A stretch of DNA of 20,067 bases from an uncultured Pseudorhodoferax sp. (GCA_913776795.1 CAJYRH010000521.1:1-20067), one strand, 5' to 3'. Numbered from the stretch's first letter, positions 7,835 through 15,612 are shown. Made by a program: numbers and translations. The notes: a model not told the origin generated them from the sequence alone.

Positions 7835-8724
7835 GCGGCCACGCCGGTTGGCTGCGGTCCATGCCGGTGGTGTTCGTGCTGATCTGGAGCACTGGATTCA
7901 TCGTTGCGCGCTACGGGATGCCGCAGGCCCCGCCGCTCAAGTTCCTCGCCATGCGGTTCGCGCTGGCTGTGCTGTGCTTTGGCGTGTGGGCGCGTCTGGC
8001 TCGTGCATCCTGGCCTGTCGGACGCGGCCAGTGGGTGCACCTGGCCGTGACAGGCGCGCTCATGCACACGGGCTACCTGGGCGGCGTGTGGGCCGCGGTC
8101 AAGCTGGGCATGGGGGCGGGTCTCGTGGCGTTGCTCGTCGGCCTGCAGCCCGTGCTGACGGCGGTCTGGGTGGCCTCGCGCGGCGGCCGGGTGGCGGCGC
8201 GGCAATGGATGGGACTGGTGCTCGGCTTCGCAGGGCTGGCGCTCGTGGTATGGCAAAAGCTCGGCGCCGGTGAGGTGGACGGCGCCAACCTGGCGCTGGC
8301 GCTCTTCGCGCTCCTCAGCATCACGGCCGGCACGCTCTACCAGAAGCGCTACCTCGCGCCGTGTGCCGTGCCGACCGCCAACTGCGTACAGAACTTGGCT
8401 GCTCTGCTGGTCGCCCTGCCTTTGGCGCTGGCCTTGGAGAGCGAGGCGATCCGCTGGAACGCCGACTTCGTCGGCGCCATGGCCTGGTCCGTGCTCGTGC
8501 TCACGCTGGGCGGCAGCTCACTGCTGTACCTCATGATCCAGCGCGGTGCGGCCACAGCCGTCACCAGCCTGCTGTACCTCGTGCCGCCGACCACTGCGCT
8601 GATGGCGTGGGGACTGTTCGGCGAGCCCATCACCGTTTTCACCTTGGCCGGCACCGCGTTGACGGCCTTCGGCGTGGCGCTGGTCGTGCGCCCGCCCACC
8701 ACCACCGAAAGGAGCACACCATGA
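7831..8724 (+). CDS. DMT-superfamily (EamA) transporter
   Basis: A very hydrophobic 297-residue protein with about ten predicted membrane helices in two repeated halves, the layout of EamA drug/metabolite transporters. Landmarks are VFVLIWSTGFIVARYG near residue 13, LKFLAMRFALAVLCFGVW, the glycine-rich YLGGVWAAVKLGMGAGLVALLVGLQPVL region, and in the second half QRGAATAVTSLLYLVPPTTALMAWGLFGEP, the usual end of the second EamA repeat. Such proteins export metabolites or amino acids; the substrate cannot be told. Its start overlaps the pgsA stop by four bases, and its stop overlaps the dehydrogenase start by four, so all three are probably on one transcript. Partnership with the dehydrogenase (export or import of a hydroxy-acid) is possible but unproven. 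Confidence 0.9.
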   Translation: MSGHAGWLRSMPVVFVLIWSTGFIVARYGMPQAPPLKFLAMRFALAVLCFGVWARLARASWPVGRGQWVHLAVTGALMHTGYLGGVWAAVKLGMGAGLVALLVGLQPVLTAVWVASRGGRVAARQWMGLVLGFAGLALVVWQKLGAGEVDGANLALALFALLSITAGTLYQKRYLAPCAVPTANCVQNLAALLVALPLALALESEAIRWNADFVGAMAWSVLVLTLGGSSLLYLMIQRGAATAVTSLLYLVPPTTALMAWGLFGEPITVFTLAGTALTAFGVALVVRPPTTTERSTP

Positions 8725-9806
8725 GCAAGAAACGCATCGCCGTGATTGCCGGCGACGGCATCGGCAAGGAAGTCATGCCCGAGGGCCTGCGGGTGATGGA
8801 GGCGGCCGCCAGCCGCTTCAACATCGACCTGCAGTTCGACCACTTCGACTTCTCGAGCTGGGACTATTGCGAGAAGCACGGCAAGATGCTGCCCGACAAC
8901 TGGAAGGACCAGATCGGTGGCCACGACGCGATCTACTTCGGCGCCGTGGGCTGGCCCGAGAAGATCGCCGACCATGTCTCGCTGTGGGGCTCGCTGCTGC
9001 TGTTCCGCCGCGAGTTCGACCAGTACATCAACCTGCGTCCGGCGCGCCTCATGCCCGGTATCGTGGCACCCGTGGTGCGGCGCGACGGCAGCGCCCGCGC
9101 ACCCGGCGAGATCGACATGTACATCGTGCGCGAGAACACCGAGGGCGAGTATTCCTCGATCGGTGGGCGCATGTACGAAGGCACGCCGCGGGAGATCGTC
9201 ATGCAGGAGACCGTGATGTCGCGCCACGGCGTGGACCGCGTGCTCAAGTTCGCGTTCGAGCTGGCCCAGTCGCGGCCCAAGAAGCACCTGACCAGCGCCA
9301 CCAAGTCCAACGGCATCGCCATCACCATGCCCTATTGGGATGAACGTGTTGCCGCGATGGCCAAGGCCTATCCCGGGGTCACGCTCGACAAGTTCCACAT
9401 CGACATCCTGACTGCGCACTTCGTGCAGCGGCCCGACTTCTTCGATGTGGTGGTGGCCTCCAACCTGTTCGGCGACATCCTGTCCGACCTGGGGCCTGCC
9501 TGCACTGGCACGATCGGCATAGCGCCCAGCGCCAACCTCAACCCCGACCGCACCACCCCTTCGCTGTTCGAGCCTGTGCACGGTTCGGCGCCCGACATCG
9601 CGGGCAAGGGCGTGGCCAATCCGATCGGCCAGATCTGGTGCGGCGCGATGATGCTGGAGTTCCTTGGCCACAAGGACGCCCACGACGCCGTGCTGACGGC
9701 CATCGAGACCGTTCTGCAGCCCGGCAGCGGCGCGCCGCGCACGCCGGACATCGGTGGCAAGGCATCGACGACCGACCTCGGCAAAGCCATCGCGCAAGCC
9801 CTTTGA
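8721..9806 (+). CDS. Tartrate/D-malate dehydrogenase family protein (isocitrate/isopropylmalate dehydrogenase fold)
   Basis: A 361-residue NAD-dependent beta-decarboxylating dehydrogenase. Residues visible are the N-terminal GDGIG (11-15), the substrate-binding block LFRREFDQYINLRPARL, ENTEGEYSSIGG, metal-binding aspartates D228, D252 and D256 (in FHIDIL and SNLFGDILSDLG), and the nucleotide loop FEPVHGSAPDIAGKGVANP. Length and the early WDYCEKHGKMLP segment fit tartrate dehydrogenase/D-malate dehydrogenase (TtuC/DmlA type) better than LeuB. Those enzymes oxidise tartrate or decarboxylate D-malate to pyruvate. A GAAAGGAG ribosome site (8707-8714) precedes the start, which overlaps the permease stop. 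Assignment between tartrate, D-malate and 3-isopropylmalate is by resemblance only. Confidence 0.9.
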   Translation: MSKKRIAVIAGDGIGKEVMPEGLRVMEAAASRFNIDLQFDHFDFSSWDYCEKHGKMLPDNWKDQIGGHDAIYFGAVGWPEKIADHVSLWGSLLLFRREFDQYINLRPARLMPGIVAPVVRRDGSARAPGEIDMYIVRENTEGEYSSIGGRMYEGTPREIVMQETVMSRHGVDRVLKFAFELAQSRPKKHLTSATKSNGIAITMPYWDERVAAMAKAYPGVTLDKFHIDILTAHFVQRPDFFDVVVASNLFGDILSDLGPACTGTIGIAPSANLNPDRTTPSLFEPVHGSAPDIAGKGVANPIGQIWCGAMMLEFLGHKDAHDAVLTAIETVLQPGSGAPRTPDIGGKASTTDLGKAIAQAL

Positions 9807-9870
9807 GCATGGGCGCAGACACGCCCGCGTCGGGGCGCGGAAGGCGCCCTGGCGGCAGGGCAAATGCGTC

Positions 9871-9876
9871 TAGAAT
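9871..9876 (+). promoter_or_regulatory. hupB: possible -10 element of the hupB leader (TAGAAT)
   Basis: TAGAAT matches TATAAT at five of six positions and is the best hexamer in the 249-base gap before hupB. A weak CTGGCG (9849-9854) sits 16 bases upstream as a possible -35. If used, it gives a leader of about 170 bases containing the two dyads at 9904-9915 and 9931-9949. A second candidate, AACAAT (9950-9955), directly abuts the second dyad. Confidence 0.4.
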
Positions 9877-9903
9877 CCGCGACCGCGCCGCTTGCGACGC
9901 CGT

Positions 9904-9949
9904 GGCTCGCGAGCCCGTTTCCAGGCGGCAGCGGCATCGACGATGCCGC
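9904..9949. promoter_or_regulatory. two perfect dyads in the hupB leader
   Basis: A 12-base perfect palindrome (GGCTCGCGAGCC, 9904-9915) is followed 15 bases later by a 19-base perfect dyad (9931-9949) with arms GCGGCATCG and CGATGCCGC around one central base. Neither is followed by a T run, so neither looks like a terminator. They could be protein-binding operators or RNA hairpins in the hupB 5' leader. The function is unknown. Confidence 0.45.
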
Positions 9950-10055
9950 AACAATTCGTGTCCACTTCCTTTGCCAGATGCGCGCCGCTTCTCGTGCGGG
10001 CCGTGGAAACATTTCGTGTCGAATCCGACCACACAACCCAAGTGAGGGACACTCC

Positions 10056-10328
10056 GTGAACAAGACTGAACTCATCGAACACATTGCCAACCATGCCGAC
10101 ATCTCCAAGGCTGCTGCCACCCGCGCGCTGGAGTCGACCATCGAGGCGGTCAAGAAGACCCTGAAGAAGGGTGGCACTGTGTCCCTGGTGGGCTTTGGTA
10201 CCTTTGCCGTCGGCAAGCGCGCAGCCCGTACCGGCCGCAATCCCCGCACCGGCGCGGCGATTAAAATCAAGGCTGCCAAGGTTCCCAAGTTCCGTCCGGG
10301 CAAGGCGTTGAAGGACGCCCTGAACTGA
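10056..10328 (+). CDS. hupB: HU-family DNA-binding protein
   Basis: A 90-residue histone-like HU subunit, a nucleoid protein that bends DNA as a dimer. It starts with GTG (read as Met) in [11 protein letters not shown], eight bases after a GAGGGA ribosome site (10044-10049). The HU core is present: the helical N-terminal half ([22 protein letters not shown]), [25 protein letters not shown] (the DNA-intercalating arm with its conserved proline), then the C-terminal strand and helix [15 protein letters not shown]. Length is exactly the family's. It precedes ppiD as in E. coli (hupB-ppiD), but here with a tRNA gene between. Assignment to the HU-beta type follows this context; IHF is excluded by the arm sequence and length. 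Confidence 0.96.
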   Translation: MNKTELIEHIANHADISKAAATRALESTIEAVKKTLKKGGTVSLVGFGTFAVGKRAARTGRNPRTGAAIKIKAAKVPKFRPGKALKDALN

Positions 10329-10342
10329 TCCGATCTGAAGTG

Positions 10343-10418
10343 GGGTGCTTAGCTCAGTTGGTAGAGCGGCGCCCTTACAAGGCGTAGGTCGGCGGTTCGA
10401 GACCGTCAGCACCCACCA
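10343..10418 (+). tRNA. tRNA-Val (anticodon UAC)
   Basis: A complete 76-base cloverleaf. Acceptor arms are GGGTGCT (10343-10349) and AGCACCC (10408-10414), with discriminator A and an encoded CCA (10416-10418). The D-arm contains AGCTCAGTTGGTAGAGC. The anticodon loop CTTACAA carries TAC, which reads valine codons, and the T-loop is TTCGAGA between GGCGG and CCGTC. It starts only 14 bases after the hupB stop with no terminator between, so it may be processed from a hupB transcript. Confidence 0.97.
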
Positions 10419-10430
10419 CCCACTCCGGCC

Positions 10431-10461
10431 AAGGCGAACGATCTGTTCGCCTTTCGTATTT
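10431..10461 (+). terminator. hairpin between tRNA-Val and ppiD (terminator or attenuator)
   Basis: A perfect 9-base-pair stem, AAGGCGAAC (10431-10439) and GTTCGCCTT (10445-10453), with loop GATCT, is followed by a T-rich but interrupted tail (TTTCGTATTT). It would end the tRNA transcript, perhaps incompletely, letting some transcription reach ppiD 17 bases beyond. Confidence 0.65.
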
Positions 10462-10477
10462 CTGCGAGACCATTTTC

Positions 10478-12394
10478 ATGTTCGATTTCGTCCGCCAGCA
10501 CACCAAGATCATGATGGGAATGCTGTTCCTTCTGATCATTCCGTCGTTCGTGTTCTTCGGGCTGGAAGGCTATACGCGCATGAACGAAGGCGGCCACGTG
10601 GTCGCCCGCGTCGCTGGTTCGGAGATCAAGCAGGCCGAGTGGGATTTTGCGCACCGCAACGAGGTGCAGCGCATGCTGGCGCAGTCGCCCAATCTGGACC
10701 CGGCGCTGCTGGATTCGCCGCAGGCCAAGTACGCCACGCTGGAGCGTCTGGTGCGTGACCGCGTGCTGGCTGCCGCCGCCGATGATGCCAAGCTGGTGAC
10801 CACCGACGGCCGGCTGGCGCGCGCGCTGCAGGAAGACCCGGCCATTGCCAGCCTGCGCAAGCCCGACGGCAGCCTGGACGTGGAACGTTATCGCCTGCTC
10901 GTGGGCGCGCAGGGCATGACGCCAGAGATGTTCGAAGCCAATGTGCGCCGCCAGATCTCCACCCGCCAGGTCATGGGCGGCGTGGGAGACTCTTCGTTCG
11001 GCGTGGCTGCGGCGGCGGACGCCACGTTCGGCGCCTTCCTGCAACGGCGCGAGGTGCAGGTGGCGCAGTTCCCTGCGGCCGACTTCAGCGCCGGCCTGAA
11101 GCCGACCGATGCCGAGTTGGAGGCCTGGTACAAGGACCATGTGGCGCAGTTCCGCGCACCTGAGCAGGCGCGGATCGAATACGTCGTGCTTGACCTGGAT
11201 GCCGTCAAGAAGAACACCACCGTCAACGAGGACGACCTCAAGACCTTCTACGAGCAGAACAATGCCCAGCTGGCAGGCAAGGAGGAGCGCCGCGCCAGCC
11301 ACATCCTGATCAACGCGTCCAGGGGCGCACCGGCAGAAGAACGCGCCAAGGCCAAGGCCCGGGCCGAGCAACTCCTGGCCGAAGTGCGCAAGAACCCGGC
11401 GAGCTTTGCCGAGGTGGCGCGCAAGAATTCGCAAGACACCGGCTCCGCGGCCAACGGGGGCGACCTGGATTTCCTGGTCCGCAGCGCGATCGACAAACCC
11501 ATCGCCGACGCCATCTTCGGACTGGCCAAGAAGGGCGACATCAGCGACGTTGTGGAGTCCGACTTTGGTTTCCATGTCATCGAGCTGACCGACATCCGGG
11601 CGCCCAAGGCGCCCAGCTTCGCCGAGATGCGTCCCAAGCTGGAGGCTGAGCTGCGCACCCAGCAGGCGCAACGCCAGTTCGCCGAAATCGCCGAGACGTT
11701 CACCAACACGGTCTACGAGCAGTCCGACAGCCTCAAGCCTGTTGCCGACAAGCTCAAGCTGTCGATCCAGACGGCGACCGTCGCGCCAGTGCCGGCGCCT
11801 GGTGTCTCCGGTCCTCTGGCGAATGCAAGGCTGCTTGAGGCGGTCTTCTCCGCCGACGCGACCCAGCAAAAGCGCAACACCGAAGCCGTCGAGACCGGGA
11901 CCAACCAACTGGTCTCCGCGCGCGTTGTCCAGTACGACCCGGCCCGCACGCAGGCACTGGCTGAAGTGCAGGACCAAGTCAGGGCGCGCTGGATCGCACA
12001 GCGTGCAGCCGAACTTGCCAGGCAGAAGGGCGAAGCCCAACTGGCCGAATGGAAGGGTCAGGGCGACAAGGCGAAGCTGCCGGCGGCCTTTACCATCGCG
12101 CGCGACGACACGCACCAGCTTCCGGCCAAGCTGGTCGATGCCGCGTTGCGTGCAGACCCGGCCGGGCTGCCTGTCCTGGTGGGCGTCGATCTGGCAGAGC
12201 AAGGCTATGCGGTGGTCCGTGTTGACAAGATCGCGCCGGCACGGCCATTGCCCGCCGAAGCCGAGCAGCAGGTGCGCCAGCAGTACGTGCAGGCATGGAC
12301 TGCGGCGGAGACCGTGGCGTACTACAACCTGTTGAAGGAGCGCCTGAAGGTGCGCATGGAGGTGGCCGCGCCATTGGAAACACCAGCGCAGTAG
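10478..12394 (+). CDS. ppiD: PpiD-like SurA_N/parvulin periplasmic chaperone (peptidyl-prolyl isomerase)
   Basis: A 638-residue inner-membrane-anchored periplasmic folding factor. Residues 1-8 are cytoplasmic, and one membrane helix follows (about 10-30, IMMGMLFLLIIPSFVFFGLEG). Then comes a SurA_N-type chaperone region (about 38-260) and one parvulin domain (about 268-370) with H275 in ASHILI, the NSQDTGSAANGGDLDFL segment and H366 in FGFHVIEL. A long charged C-terminal region ends with a second chaperone-like segment. PpiD assists outer-membrane and secreted proteins as they leave the Sec translocon. Length and layout match E. coli PpiD (about 620 residues). The ribosome site before ATG 10478 is weak (GCGAGA). 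The neighbourhood hupB-ppiD is conserved widely. Whether the isomerase is active cannot be judged; the E. coli parvulin domain is reported to be inactive. Confidence 0.94.
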   Translation: MFDFVRQHTKIMMGMLFLLIIPSFVFFGLEGYTRMNEGGHVVARVAGSEIKQAEWDFAHRNEVQRMLAQSPNLDPALLDSPQAKYATLERLVRDRVLAAAADDAKLVTTDGRLARALQEDPAIASLRKPDGSLDVERYRLLVGAQGMTPEMFEANVRRQISTRQVMGGVGDSSFGVAAAADATFGAFLQRREVQVAQFPAADFSAGLKPTDAELEAWYKDHVAQFRAPEQARIEYVVLDLDAVKKNTTVNEDDLKTFYEQNNAQLAGKEERRASHILINASRGAPAEERAKAKARAEQLLAEVRKNPASFAEVARKNSQDTGSAANGGDLDFLVRSAIDKPIADAIFGLAKKGDISDVVESDFGFHVIELTDIRAPKAPSFAEMRPKLEAELRTQQAQRQFAEIAETFTNTVYEQSDSLKPVADKLKLSIQTATVAPVPAPGVSGPLANARLLEAVFSADATQQKRNTEAVETGTNQLVSARVVQYDPARTQALAEVQDQVRARWIAQRAAELARQKGEAQLAEWKGQGDKAKLPAAFTIARDDTHQLPAKLVDAALRADPAGLPVLVGVDLAEQGYAVVRVDKIAPARPLPAEAEQQVRQQYVQAWTAAETVAYYNLLKERLKVRMEVAAPLETPAQ

Positions 12395-12410
12395 TGGCCG
12401 GCGAGTAGGC

Positions 12411-12416
12411 TATACT
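12411..12416 (+). promoter_or_regulatory. -10 element for tRNA-His (TATACT)
   Basis: TATACT matches TATAAT at five of six positions and lies 13 bases before the mature tRNA-His 5' end, giving a precursor leader of about seven bases. It falls just after the ppiD stop. No clear -35 is visible 16-18 bases upstream. Confidence 0.5.
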
Positions 12417-12429
12417 GCTGAGCTTTCGT

Positions 12430-12506
12430 GGTGGCTGTAGCTCAGTTGGTAGAGTCCCAGATTGTGATTCTGGTTGTCGTGGGTTCGAGCCCCATCAGTC
12501 ACCCCA
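12430..12506 (+). tRNA. tRNA-His (anticodon GUG)
   Basis: A complete tRNA of 77 bases including the extra G(-1) at 12430, which pairs with discriminator C 12503, the identity mark of tRNA-His. Acceptor arms are GTGGCTG (12431-12437) and CAGTCAC (12496-12502, one G-U pair), with an encoded CCA at 12504-12506. The anticodon loop TTGTGAT with stem CCAGA/TCTGG carries GTG, which reads both histidine codons. The T-loop is TTCGAGC. Confidence 0.97.
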
Positions 12507-12544
12507 ACGAATTGCCTTGCGGCTGTTTACAGCCACGTGGCCAG

Positions 12545-12579
12545 ATGCCTGACCTGTCGAGGGTCAGGCATTTTTTTTT
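12545..12579 (+). terminator. Rho-independent terminator after tRNA-His
   Basis: A perfect 10-base-pair stem, ATGCCTGACC (12545-12554) and GGTCAGGCAT (12562-12571), with a 7-base loop, runs directly into nine T residues. It is the strongest intrinsic terminator in the window and ends the tRNA-His unit 39 bases after the CCA. Confidence 0.92.
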
Positions 12580-12639
12580 GCCTGCTGCACCCCGCGAGCA
12601 ATTGCGCGGTGGCGGCATGGGTGGGGGTGAGACGCGCAG

Positions 12640-14490
12640 CCGCCGGGTACCCCAGGCATGCTGCCCGAACGCATGGCGGTGTTGGAAGGCCCGCCCGTCA
12701 TGGGCTGCTGCGTGGACCTCGAAACGGCACAAGAAGCTGCTGAGTGCCGGTTTTCGCCGCCAGCCACCCCTGGTCTACCCATCAAGGATGGCGATGGTCG
12801 ATGGCTGCTGGCCAACCCGACGCGCGCGCCGTGCTGGCCGTTGCCGGGCGGGATGGCCACGCGCGGGCAGCCTGGATGGGATTGCTCCCAGCCGATCGGC
12901 CGACAGCGATGTGGACCACAGCGCGCCGAGGGAAGAGGCCACATGGCAGTCCGGTCGGACCTCGCATGTGCAGGAAGCCCGCGAAGATGGCCAGGTCAAC
13001 CTGCGCTTCGACGACGTGATCCGCTTGCCGACTCTGCCGACTCTGCCGACTCTGCCGGCGCGGCCAGCGCCCGCAGTTGCCGGGGGTGCGGCGTGATGTG
13101 ACCGACCAGCGCATGGCCGCGACCAAGCTGGAGCTGGCTGGCCGCCTGCTGGCGCAGGGCACCGGCGGCATCATCATCACAGGCGCGGACAACCGCCTCT
13201 TCATGGCATGGTCGATGCGACGTGTTCCGAGATCGTCGGTTACCAGTGCGACCGTGCCCAGACCACGCTGCAGGCGAGCCAGGCATGCCGAGCTGAGCAA
13301 CGACAGGGTCGCCCTGGTCGTCATCGACGTCGACAGCCCCGGACGCAGCACGACTCCTGGCGCCACAGCATGGGCGACCGGTTGCTGCGCGAGATCGGCG
13401 CGCGCCTGCTGGGCCAGGCGCGCGACTGCACCATGCTCGGCCGGTTGAGCAGCGACGAGTTCATGGTGCTGCTCCTACGCGTGCACGGAACGACCGAGGC
13501 GGGCGTGCCGTGCGCGCGCGGTCGGACCTGCTCGGCCGGCCCGTGGTTGTGGGCGAGCGGCCGTCCATGTCTCCGTCTCGGCTGCATCGCAACGTTTCCC
13601 AGCGCTGGCGCAGATTCCGATGCACCGCTGGGCCGGGCCGACGTCGCCATGCTCGCGGACAAGCGCACGGGCCGTGCGGTCTACCAGTTCGGCCGCGCGC
13701 TCATGGACGAAGCCGCCATGGACCGGCTGCAAATCGACCGCGCTGCGTTGTGTGGTCGAGAGCCAAGCCCTGTGGCTGGCGTGCCAACCGCTGCTTGCCT
13801 GGCCAGCCGCCGCGTCGTGGGATGCCGAGGCCTATCTCCGGTCGGAGGATCCCGAGCGCAGTGAGGTGCCATCCAGCCTGGTCGTGCCCACCGTGGAGGA
13901 CTGCGGGCTGGTCGAGGGGCTCGGAGGTTGTATGGTCAAGACCGCCGCGCAGCAGTTGCGCGTGTGGCACAACGCCGGCCACACCGGACGCATCCCGGCG
14001 GTCAACCTGTCGGCCCGGCGGTTCCTGCGCGGCGGGGTGCGGCATCGGGTGGATGAAGCGCTCGTGGTTTTCTGCATCGCCCCCCGACCGGCTGGAACTG
14101 GAGTTGACCGAGACGGTGCTGCGGCACGGTGGGACGCGGTGGTCGCCGCGCTGCGCCAGCTCGAAGCGCTGGGCACCAAGCTGTCCATGGACGACTGCGG
14201 CACGAACTCTTCCATGCTGGCGTACCTGCACCGCTTCCAGTCCGACAAGGTCAGGATCGACTGCTCCTTCGTCTGCGACCTGCTCGACGAACCGCACCAC
14301 CCCGCCACCGTACGCGGAAGCTTCTCGTGGGCGCACAGTCCTGGGCTGTCGGTGCAGGCCGACGGGGCGGAGGCCGGGGCCTGCGCGCATCGGCTGCGGC
14401 ACCTGCAGTGCACCTTCGCGCGAGGCTGCTTGTTCGACCGGCCCCTGCGCCCGGAGAGCTTTGGTGTGCGGATTGGCGCGAGCCAGATGC
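12640..14490 (+). pseudogene. decayed PAS-PAS-GGDEF-EAL cyclic-di-GMP signalling gene
   Basis: No single frame encodes a protein, but hopping frames recovers one multidomain ancestor in the right order. First PAS: PIKDGDGRWLLANPT (12778-12822), ARAVLAVAGRDGHARAAWMG (another frame, from 12822), then REEATWQSGRTSHVQEAREDG and DDVIRLPTL (third frame, about 12930-13040). Second PAS: RDVTDQRMAATKLELAGRLL and GGIIITGADNRL (about 13090-13200), then VDATCSEIVGYQ. GGDEF: NDRVALVVIDVDS (to about 13338), GDRLLREIGARLLGQ, with SSDEF (13448-13462) in place of GGDEF, then GRADVAML. EAL: EAY (13827-13835) for EAL, TAAQQLRVWHNAGH, VNLSARRF, LELELTETVL (about 14093-14122), MDDCGTNSSMLAYLHRF, RIDCSFV, LFDRPLRPE. 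At least eight frame changes are needed. Such proteins make or degrade cyclic di-GMP; this copy cannot. The precise ends are uncertain. Confidence 0.85.
13027..13057 (+). repeat. 9-base tandem repeat, three copies plus a partial
   Basis: The unit GCCGACTCT repeats three times perfectly, followed by GCCG. It lies at the tail of the first PAS remnant and reads LPT-LPT-LPT in the frame carrying the PAS homology. In intact relatives this point should read roughly LPTF or a similar single motif. It looks like a slippage expansion inside unconstrained DNA. Confidence 0.85.
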
Positions 14491-14493
14491 CGC

Positions 14494-15489
14494 TCAGGCG
14501 CCCGGGTTCACGAGGACCAGCTTGCCCTTGACGCCGCGTGAGCCCATGTGGGCGTAAGCTGCCTTCAATTCGGACATGGGCATGGTGCTGTCGATGACCG
14601 GCTTGATCTTGCCCTGCGCGTACCACTGCGCCAATTCGGCCAGTGCCGCAGCGCTGGCCGTGGGTTCGGCGCGTGCAAAACCGCCCCAGAACACACCCAC
14701 AATGGAAGCGCCCTTGAGCAGCGCAAGGTTCAGCGGCAGCGAGGGAATGGGGCCGGATGCGAAGCCGACTACCAGGTAGCGGCCACGCCAGCCGATGGAG
14801 CGGAACGCCGGCTCGGCGAATTCGCCGCCCACGGGGTCGTAGATGACGTCCGGGCCCTTGCCGCCGGTGAGTTTTTTGATCTCGTCGCGCAGGCTGCCGG
14901 CGGGGGTGTGCTCGCTGTAGTTGATCGTCGCGTCTGCGCCCAGGGAGGCGCACAGCGCGCACTTCTCTGCGCTGGAGGCCGCCGCGATCACGCGCGCGCC
15001 CATCGCCTTGGCGATCTGGATGGCCGAGGTGCCCACACCGCCGGCCGCGCCGAGCACCAGAACGGTCTCGCCGGCCTTGAGCTGCGCGCGATCGACCAGC
15101 GCATGGTGCGAGGTGGCGTAGATCATGATGAAGGCCGCTGCATCCACGTGCGGAAAGCCGTCCGGCAGCGGCATGCACGTGGCGGCCTGGGCCAGCGCAT
15201 GGGTGCCGAACCCGCCGGTGCCAGCCAGGCAGGCGACGTTCTGGCCGACCGCCACGTTGCGCACGCCATCGCCCACGGCCTCGACCACGCCGGCGAACTC
15301 CGAGCCCGGCACGAAGGGCAGCTCGGGTTTCATCTGGTATTTGTTCTGGACGATCAGCAGGTCCGGGAAGTTCAGGCTCGCCGCGTGGATGCGCACCAGC
15401 ACCTGGCCGGGCCCCGGCTGGGGTGTCGGCAACTCCTTCCAGACCAGCGCATCCACGCCCACGGGGTTCTCGCACAACCATGCCTGCAT
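14494..15489 (-). CDS. Zinc-independent quinone oxidoreductase-type medium-chain dehydrogenase
   Basis: A 331-residue cytoplasmic NADPH-dependent oxidoreductase of the MDR superfamily, quinone-reductase branch. It has an N-terminal GroES-like domain ([52 protein letters not shown]) and a Rossmann domain with the family motif [21 protein letters not shown] (about residues 140-160), then [33 protein letters not shown]. Catalytic and structural zinc cysteines of alcohol dehydrogenases are absent, as expected. A minus-strand AGGAGA ribosome site precedes ATG 15489. It diverges from surE and runs toward the pseudogene, whose last recognisable residues end just at its stop. The actual substrate (quinone, enone or acyl-CoA) is not shown. 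Confidence 0.92.
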   Translation of the reverse strand: MQAWLCENPVGVDALVWKELPTPQPGPGQVLVRIHAASLNFPDLLIVQNKYQMKPELPFVPGSEFAGVVEAVGDGVRNVAVGQNVACLAGTGGFGTHALAQAATCMPLPDGFPHVDAAAFIMIYATSHHALVDRAQLKAGETVLVLGAAGGVGTSAIQIAKAMGARVIAAASSAEKCALCASLGADATINYSEHTPAGSLRDEIKKLTGGKGPDVIYDPVGGEFAEPAFRSIGWRGRYLVVGFASGPIPSLPLNLALLKGASIVGVFWGGFARAEPTASAAALAELAQWYAQGKIKPVIDSTMPMSELKAAYAHMGSRGVKGKLVLVNPGA

Positions 15490-15528
15490 CTCGTGTCTCC
15501 TAGGGTTCAGCCAGTGGCGGATGGGCCC

Positions 15529-15556
15529 ATGATAGGCGGCGTCTGCCCCCTCCCAA
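15529..15556 (-). promoter_or_regulatory. candidate promoter of the quinone oxidoreductase gene
   Basis: Read on the minus strand, TTGGGA (15556-15551) and TATCAT (15534-15529) are 16 bases apart. The predicted start site is about 33 bases before the ATG, leaving room for the AGGAGA ribosome site. This is a conventional leadered promoter. Confidence 0.45.
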
Positions 15557-15606
15557 GAGGCGGTTTGTCCCTCTGGCGACGCGCTGGCCGCACGTCGGGT
15601 CGCCCC

Positions 15607-15612
15607 TACAAT
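15607..15612 (+). promoter_or_regulatory. -10-like hexamer TACAAT before surE
   Basis: TACAAT matches TATAAT at five of six positions. The predicted start near 15619 gives a leader of about 16 bases before ATG 15635 (10 before the in-frame ATG at 15629), with no good Shine-Dalgarno. It probably drives the surE-pcm-nlpD-rpoS block. Confidence 0.5.

Noticed and set aside
9811..9840. GGGCG/CGCCC hairpin after the tartrate/D-malate dehydrogenase as a terminator
   Set aside because: The stem has five pairs and no T run follows. In DNA this GC-rich such short pairings are expected by chance.
10350..12456. 16-base identical block AGCTCAGTTGGTAGAG in both tRNA genes as a dispersed repeat
   Set aside because: This is the conserved D-arm of tRNAs, not a mobile or regulatory repeat.
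12640..14490. Frameshifts explained as sequencing error
   Set aside because: Cannot be fully excluded without reads, but flanking genes have none, and conserved motifs are also changed by substitution, which base-calling indels would not do.
12430..14494. Genomic island inserted at tRNA-His
   Set aside because: No integrase, no second copy of the tRNA 3' end downstream, and an intact terminator directly after the tRNA.
13208..14541. Long plus-strand frames (218, 343 and 303 codons) as separate intact genes
   Set aside because: Each carries only slices of GGDEF/EAL homology, which continues in another frame at the slice ends. They are pieces of one pseudogene.
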